From Ectocarpus siliculosus (taxonomy: Eukaryota; Sar; Phaeophyceae; Ectocarpales; Ectocarpaceae): 64,000 bases of DNA. The notes beneath the pieces were generated by a model. It did not search any database, was not told the DNA's origin, and saw nothing but the letters and a program-made list of their open reading frames with translations. Shown here piece by piece: positions 60,501-64,000 of this stretch. Position 1 is the stretch's first letter. Each line of letters starts with the position of its first letter. The position numbers and the translations under genes are program-made. The stretch spans positions 3,973,664 through 4,037,663 of the forward strand of contig FN649734.1 of assembly GCA_000310025.1 (NCBI GenBank). Reading direction: 5' to 3'.

Positions 60501-61126
60501 ATGTCAACAGTGGCAGGTCGGAGATGGTCCACATGAACACTATTGTATTTCAGACTCCCTCCGTTCCTAGCTAAGGTCGAAATCCGAAAATATATTACTC
60601 CCCCAACAATAGTGTTCGTTTGAAGGCCTTGAACACAGGGGCCGGGTTGTAGGTGTGATGGCTTGAAGGGTGAGAAATAATGTCCTGGCGTGCGTTTCTG
60701 TGTCGTCCTTTTGTGTGTTTTCTCTCTCCCAAGGTGGCATTGGTGACGGCCAAGGTGGCGCTCAAAGCAACGTCAGGACTGGACGTTGATCTCTCGGATT
60801 TCCTGAAGGACGTGAAGGACGGGTTGGTCGGTGAGCTGGTCGACCCAACCCTCGACGAGGATGCGCTGCTTCGGATTGTCTCGGGTGAGGAGGATGTCGG
60901 CGCCGACATGCGAAAGGATACAAGGGCCTCGTATGAAGCGCTGAAGAAGTTCATGGACAAGGAGCAAATGGACAGGCTCAAGAACGCCAGGGATGGTGAT
61001 GGCTACGTAGACTTCAGGGACAAGATGAAGCGTGTAGCGGACGGGAGAGGGGGGATGGTGTGGATTCGAAATGAAAACGTTCAACAGTGGACGGACTCGC
61101 GTTCGAATGCGGCCTTATCAAGTTAG
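42543..61126 (+). CDS. ROCO-family LRR-GTPase gene, many exons, possibly damaged
   Basis: The start exon 42543-42717 (MALTDRDALVALFRSTGG, later ATWSGVQVNDEG) is the LRR N-cap. Twenty plus-strand LRR exons follow, then the Roc GTPase, COR and C-terminal exons described separately. LRR exons are phase 1 at both ends, so any number can be joined in frame. In brown algae these proteins are candidate pathogen receptors: LRRs bind ligand and the Roc-COR module signals. Three problems in the sense gene are visible: one LRR exon of 77 instead of 72 bases, AC instead of AG before the COR exon, and a phase clash between exons 59087-59157 and 59208. It may be a pseudogene, or these may be sequence errors; other exon joins are consistent. 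Confidence 0.88.
42804..42875 (-). pseudogene. Antisense LRR exon remnant
   Basis: Minus strand, after an AG acceptor: GPIPPKLRKFAPMQQLFL. 72 bases stay open but no GT donor follows and the LRR consensus decays at its end. Confidence 0.6.
42994..43065 (-). other. Antisense LRR exon, intact-looking
   Basis: 72 bases, CAG acceptor and gtgaga donor on the minus strand; reads GPIPRELGVLSRQLALSF, ending NNELTG. Confidence 0.8.
43217..43288 (-). other. Antisense LRR exon with GC donor
   Basis: 72 bases, CAG acceptor, donor gcgaga; reads GSIPEALGTLSKLEVVAL. The C-terminal part (DAHQHTG) departs from consensus. Confidence 0.75.
43842..43913 (-). other. Antisense LRR exon, intact-looking
   Basis: 72 bases, CAG acceptor, gtgtgg donor; reads GPAPKELGDLSELEELWL, ending NQLTG. 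A decayed duplicate lies at 47962-48025. Confidence 0.85.
44487..44558 (-). other. Antisense LRR exon with GC donor
   Basis: 72 bases, acceptor gcgcag, donor gcggga; reads GAIPAQLGALNKLTWLNL. It converges with sense exon 44340-44411, 75 bases away. Confidence 0.85.
44728..44799 (-). other. Antisense LRR exon, intact-looking
   Basis: 72 bases, CAG acceptor, gtgaga donor; reads GPIPPELGNLGALKTLDL, ending NELTG. Sense exon 50951-51022 encodes the same repeat with one residue changed. Confidence 0.88.
44968..45039 (-). other. Antisense LRR exon, intact-looking
   Basis: 72 bases, acceptor tacag, donor gtacag; reads GSIPKELGALAELHRIFL, ending SNQLT. Its relative at 48806-48877 has lost the acceptor. 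Confidence 0.82.
45643..45713 (-). pseudogene. Antisense LRR exon, one base short
   Basis: 71 bases between a CAG acceptor and gtgagt donor; GHIPPQLGDV, then after a one-base loss LEFLVLGNNELDG. Confidence 0.75.
46058..46126 (-). other. Antisense LRR exon, one codon short
   Basis: 69 bases, CAG acceptor, gtgagt donor; reads GHIPLELGDLRALKYLYL and ends NIDG. The frame is kept. Confidence 0.8.
46530..46605 (-). pseudogene. Antisense LRR exon with 4-base insertion
   Basis: 76 bases, acceptor tccag; GSIPK, then a 4-base gain before ELGALTTLASLF. The donor side is altered (cacat then gtgaaa). Confidence 0.75.
47038..47109 (-). other. Antisense LRR exon, intact-looking
   Basis: 72 bases, acceptor cgcag, donor gtgaga; reads GAIPAQLGALKKLTWRDL, ending NELSG. 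Confidence 0.88.
47520..47591 (-). other. Antisense LRR exon, intact-looking
   Basis: 72 bases, acceptor tgtag, donor gtacta; reads GSILPELGALNKIRMLQL, ending NNLT. Confidence 0.78.
47962..48025 (-). pseudogene. Decayed antisense LRR exon
   Basis: 64 bases; GPAPKELGDLS, then shifted frame and early TAG before gttaga. Duplicate of 43842-43913. Confidence 0.75.
48599..48670 (-). other. Antisense LRR exon with GC donor
   Basis: 72 bases, acceptor cgcag, donor gcagga; reads GAIQAQLGAFHKLTWLNL. Duplicate of 44487-44558, 4112 bases away. Confidence 0.82.
48806..48877 (-). pseudogene. Antisense LRR exon lacking its acceptor
   Basis: 72 bases; the preceding bases are CAC instead of CAG. Reads SIPKDLGDLTELHRPFL, ending NQFTG, with donor gtatag. 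Confidence 0.75.
49920..49991 (-). pseudogene. Antisense LRR exon lacking its acceptor
   Basis: 72 bases; preceded by CGG instead of CAG. Reads GSIPEALGALSALQKLAL; donor gtaact. Confidence 0.75.
50394..50465 (-). other. Antisense LRR exon, intact-looking
   Basis: 72 bases, acceptor cgcag, donor gtgaga; reads GAIPAQLGARIKLTWLSL, ending NELSG. Confidence 0.88.
51195..51272 (-). pseudogene. Antisense LRR exon with internal stops
   Basis: 78 bases, acceptor cgcag, donor gtgaga; GASPAQLGVLNKLTWRNL, then two in-frame stops from a 6-base gain. Confidence 0.8.
52243..54668 (+). other. Roc (Ras-of-complex GTPase) domain exons
   Basis: Exons 52243-52465, 52874-53006 and 54091-54668 join in phases 2 and 0. 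The first starts with a degenerate last LRR (GGTIPSEL), a helix (SIRGYFEDLYAEP) and the P-loop GQEGAGKT at 52440-52463. The second carries SLRQSMKANEATPTGEWKEE and ends in the G3 motif DCAGQ. The third gives VGYTGLLQMFLTPRSVCVLV and the G4 motif TKCD at 54301-54312. These are the nucleotide-binding motifs of Roc GTPases. Confidence 0.92.
55389..55595 (+). other. Exon of the Roc-COR linker
   Basis: Acceptor gctcag; completes the Arg codon left by the preceding exon and reads DPVEMVLQTLAGADRE, ending NADNALEGALSI before gtaaag (phase 2). In frame with the Roc exons. Confidence 0.85.
56229..56994 (+). other. COR-domain exon without a canonical acceptor
   Basis: An open frame reads EYDGSLIRHETFVFLDVVWL, then WPDGLSEYVLPTLASLGLTF, VVLLRLKPDRPERVGKVIY, and ends CPQHGDTILLTNK before gtatag. 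The phase needed (AG plus one base, then GAG TAC) puts the exon start at 56229, but the two bases before it are AC, not AG. No usable AG lies close by in phase. Confidence 0.8.
57683..59290 (+). other. C-terminal ROCO exons with a phase conflict
   Basis: 57683-57806 reads VTRAGDKFLAGSRCQQCSAD, ending VRLDR. It splices in phase to 59087-59157 (DVIFREVKERFVELEGQYVF). The next exon, from 59208 (GKQVDPLNFWTSS, then AYDPYDYAVYRQT), needs phase 2 but receives phase 0, so about one base is gained or lost. Its 3' end is not certain. Confidence 0.7.
59941..61126 (+). other. Last two ROCO exons, coiled and C-terminal region
   Basis: 59941-60489 (acceptor ttcacag, donor gtaaaa) encodes a coiled region with three 18-residue tandem units (60013-60174; for example AETKAGLGEVKGEIERGA), then LQAPNYLYPGLVAVEE and FLCPVDMTKVPCGYGGKGY. 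60734-61126 reads VALVTAKVALKATSGLDVDL and ends NAALSS then TAG. Both are phase 0. Confidence 0.82.
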
Positions 61127-61360
61127 ATGCTGGGGTAGTAAATAATGCATCAGTGTGCACGGCTTACCATCCACAACTTTCGTAGCCCATTTGTGTTGCG
61201 AGACCTGGTAAGAAGGGGAGGTGCGGACCAGAATGCCGTGAAGCATTTGCTGAAAACCAAGGAGGGGGGAACTGGCGAAGGCCTCGGCCTTACGTCTGCT
61301 GTCATAGCGAACTACGTTCGAGGCAGACCGAAGCGTACAGAAGTGGATGCTAACGTTCTC

Positions 61361-61406
61361 AAGGAGCGGGAGTGGTTGATGCCAAGGAGCGGGAGTGGTC
61401 GATGCC
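61361..61406 (+). repeat. 23-bp tandem duplication
   Basis: AAGGAGCGGGAGTGG(T)TGATGCC and its neighbour differ by one base. Confidence 0.9.
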
Positions 61407-63052
61407 GATAGAGGCCACCTCGTTGTCCGCAGCTACTACAACACGTTTTCGATTTTGTGTCTGTCCGCTCTTCGGTGAGTCTCTCAGGTATCTGAAGTTA
61501 GCGTCAGTTGTTTTTCTATTACGTCATGCAGATTTTCCATGTGACTGGAGTGGAAAGCACTCCAAGAACGAGCTTGGTTTAGGGGCGGGCGTGGTTGCCT
61601 AGCCGCCGAGAGTCCCGCCTGAGCATGTCGGCAGAGCACGGGGTTGCGAAGTGGCGTATATCATAGGCCCTGTCTTTTTTTTTTTCGTTGGCGCAGATCA
61701 TGGCGAAAACCGTGGGTTGAAGAATGATTGATAGTGGATGGAGTCCGTTTGAATTGAACAGGAATACGAACATGCGAGTTTCTGCAAGGCGTGCCTAGCC
61801 GTGCCAGCGACACGATCTGTCGGATGCATGGGAAACGTAGTCATGACAAGTATCGTACCTGCAGGCGCCGAGGTTCCTTGTCTTTTGAAGCTGGGTGGCG
61901 CTACTATTTGCCTGCAATCCGTCTCCCCGCTCTTGCAGGAGGCGTGCTGTGTCCTGACGTTGCCCCCGCGTTGTTTTTTTTTCGATGGGTGTCGGCCTCC
62001 CCCCATGCTACCGAGAAGTTGTTTCTTCCGTTACCTCAATTCGGAGCAAAAGGCCATACTGTGTATTTCTGAGCTCACGGTTTCAAAGGCATCGGGTACT
62101 GGACGGATAGGTGGAAAGGTCGAGTAAGGCCTGTTGAGATTTTATCTCTAGTGTATTCGTTCGTAGTATTGTATGTGGCACTCCTTCCACGGGGGGCAAT
62201 TGACTCTGTTTCCCGACGGTTGAACGGAATACCAATTAATTGCCGCAGGTCTGCTGCTGATGCCACGAGGTAGATTGACTGCTGAACGATATTGCTGGAA
62301 TCGACTCGCCCCGTTGGAGGAGCTGACAAATCTTGTCTCGAAACCGATGGGCGATAGTCTATGAGCCTCTACTATTGTACGACTTTTCATCACCCTCAAG
62401 TGATACAAAATATCATACCACAACCGAATCGTGATGTGTCTTCGTTGACATCGAAAGTAACAACTCGCCCTGAAGTGCACCCCGATACCAGGCTATGGTA
62501 CTCACGAAAGAGAGGATGGAACGCAAAAATACTGCACACGTCTCAAACACGAGTACCTCCCCCACGAAACATACCCTTGCAACGTTTCGGCACTCACGGC
62601 TCCCGAAAAAATTCAACCTTTAATTACTCTTTCATCTACTCCTTCTAAAGAGGCTGGCCTCTACTAACCCTCCGCTGGGGTGGCCCCGACGTTGCTTCTT
62701 GCTCGTGAATCTGGCGATATCCACTCTCTTGCCGTGGCCAACAGCAGTAGATGATGCCCTTGCTCACCCCCTCTCCGCCGCCCCGCCATCACCTGGTTTG
62801 CCACTTGCTCCGGTTCGGAGGCGTTCGTTTTGCTGCGCGGACGTCGAGGCCGAGGTCGGTCCATGGGTCACCGCCAGGTTCCCCCGACCTGAGTCTCTAG
62901 CTCATTTTGAAGTAATGATATTCCAATTTGGCCGCCGCCATCACGAGGGACTGCTGGAGCTTCTCGCTCAGCAACTTCCCGTCCGAAACACACAAACCAA
63001 TCGCAAACAAAGGGTTGATTGCAAATATCGCAAACAGTCGCAAGCAATGAAA

Positions 63053-63094
63053 GCACCGCACCAGCCACCGTCAGCACTGCACCAGCCACCGTCA
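63053..63094 (+). repeat. 21-bp tandem duplication
   Basis: GCAC(C/T)GCACCAGCCACCGTCA twice in a row, just outside the stop of the FNIP gene. Confidence 0.9.
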
Positions 63095-63168
63095 TAGACT
63101 ACACCGACATTGTTGGTGCTTCCCCAGGGCCGCACCCAACCCAGTGACAAACAAAATATCTCCACCCT

Positions 63169-64000
63169 TCAAACGGCTGGGCTTGGCAGTGTCCACCAGT
63201 GCCGCCACATGCGATGCACGTCGACGCCGGGCCATGTCGGGAGCGGAGTGCCGACGGGACGGGCGATTGTGAGCCGCTTCAGATAGTCTGGCCACTCGAT
63301 GTGGTCTATCGTCGCTTGAAAGTCTCGGCTGAAGGTGAGCGCTTGGAGACGCGGAGGCCAAGATACGCTGTCAATCGGTTGGTTGAAACGCCAACCAAAG
63401 GAAAGCTCTCGCAGCGACACCGGCCACGATATGTCCTCAATTGGCTGGTTGAACTCGTCCCCAAATGTGAGATACTGAATCGATGAAGGGAACTGGACCC
63501 TGCTGATCGGCTGATTGAAGTAAATGCCGAACGTAAGCTCCTCCAGGGACTCCGGAAACGACACCCTGTCGACAGGCTGGTTGAACGCCTCGCCGAAAGT
63601 TATCCGTCTCAGCGTCGCCGGCCAAGAAACCTTGTGGATAGGTCGGTCGTACCACTGCCCGAACGTGAGGTCTTGCAGCGCCGGCGGCAGCTGGAGCCCG
63701 TCCACCCAGCGGTTGAAGCGCACGCCAACTCGACCCAGGCCGTGGCCCAGGACCAAGACCCGCACGTCGGCGAACACGTCGTCTTCCCCCCTGAGCGCGG
63801 CGATCGGCTTGTTCCACGTGACGCAACGGGGCCGAAAGGCCGGCACGCGCGACGCGCCGCCGTTGTCGATGCCGGCTTTGAGGCGGGCCGGCACGTCTCC
63901 GTCGACGGTGAGGTGCACCGTCGGGACGGCTCGGCACGCGGTGCAGAAGTCGAGCGACGCGAGTTGGAGCTGTGTCGTCGGCGTGTACCACCCCTGCCCG
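63169..64000 (-). CDS. FNIP-repeat protein, 5' end beyond the window
   Basis: One open frame on the minus strand runs from the window edge to a stop at 63169-63171. It begins GWYTPTTQLQLASLDFC and then has six to seven 22-residue repeats of the form PxxLxxLTFGxxFNQPIDxVSW (for example ATLRRITFGEAFNQPVDRV and SIQYLTFGDEFNQPIEDIS). This is the FNIP/IP22 repeat, an LRR-like solenoid found in amoebae, giant viruses and brown algae, probably for protein-protein contact. The tail WPGVDVHRMWRHWWTLP is unique. No F-box is visible in the part present. Confidence 0.88.
   Translation of the reverse strand, partial: GQGWYTPTTQLQLASLDFCTACRAVPTVHLTVDGDVPARLKAGIDNGGASRVPAFRPRCVTWNKPIAALRGEDDVFADVRVLVLGHGLGRVGVRFNRWVDGLQLPPALQDLTFGQWYDRPIHKVSWPATLRRITFGEAFNQPVDRVSFPESLEELTFGIYFNQPISRVQFPSSIQYLTFGDEFNQPIEDISWPVSLRELSFGWRFNQPIDSVSWPPRLQALTFSRDFQATIDHIEWPDYLKRLTIARPVGTPLPTWPGVDVHRMWRHWWTLPSPAV

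Larger units (their letters stand above)
61127..63168. other. Intergenic stretch between the ROCO and FNIP genes
   Basis: An open stretch at 61196-61411 (LRDLVRRGGADQNAVKHLLK) may be an extra exon or relic of the ROCO 3' end. No other coding signal was found. Contains two small tandem repeats, and both genes must end here. Confidence 0.45.

Noticed and set aside
61145-61411. Extra C-terminal ROCO exon
   Set aside because: The preceding exon already ends in a clean stop; kept only as a possible relic.

Overview
The window looks like a nuclear contig of a brown alga (Phaeophyceae, Ectocarpus-like). The reasons are GC-rich exons split by many introns, a ROCO LRR-GTPase gene with one 24-residue LRR per 72-nt phase-1 exon, an FNIP-repeat gene, a UGA-decoded selenoprotein W and abundant CAG/GA microsatellites. 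Gene models were built by hand from reading frames, splice sites and intron phase.

Layout. 1-1905: a decayed LINE (non-LTR reverse transcriptase). 2062-10966 (-): eight phase-consistent exons of a MYB/SANT protein that runs on beyond the LINE; two exons carry tandem copies of their 3' end plus splice donor just inside the following intron. 11-16 kb: repeats, including a fold-back element (15.09-15.98 kb). 16028-17188 (+): a two-exon gene of unknown function. 20415-21316 (-): a two-exon selenoprotein W-like gene with an in-frame TGA. 22960-23311 (+): two coding exons of an unrecognised gene. 24975-28749: a hAT transposon that looks complete, with a perfect 8-bp target duplication, perfect 16-bp terminal repeats and a two-exon BED-finger transposase. 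29.7-30.3 kb: a palindromic element next to a LINE scrap. 31920-35924 (+): an AIMP1/Arc1p-type tRNA-binding cofactor gene (GST-C-like domain, Lys-rich linker, EMAP-II/OB domain). 36-42.5 kb: gene-poor, with hairpins. 42543-61126 (+): the ROCO LRR-GTPase gene. 63169-64000 (-): FNIP-repeat gene, cut by the right edge.

The outstanding region is the LRR array at 42.8-51.3 kb. I count 38 LRR exon modules tiled at a mean pitch of about 227 bp: 20 on the coding strand and 18 on the opposite strand. Between 45.6 and 48.0 kb they alternate strictly, strand by strand, for 11 modules. Many introns carry a short GC-rich palindrome (TCCCGCC...GGCGGGA), commonly followed by a TTCTAGAA-like motif. The same LRR type occurs in both orientations, and a four-module cassette is duplicated 4.11 kb apart. 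This suggests an archive of invertible LRR exons. Brown algal ROCO genes are already suspected of exon shuffling as immune-receptor candidates; a mixed-orientation array with palindromes is what I would follow up. The sense gene also has lesions (no AG acceptor before the COR exon, a 77-nt LRR exon, a phase conflict near the 3' end), so this copy may be decaying or contain assembly errors.
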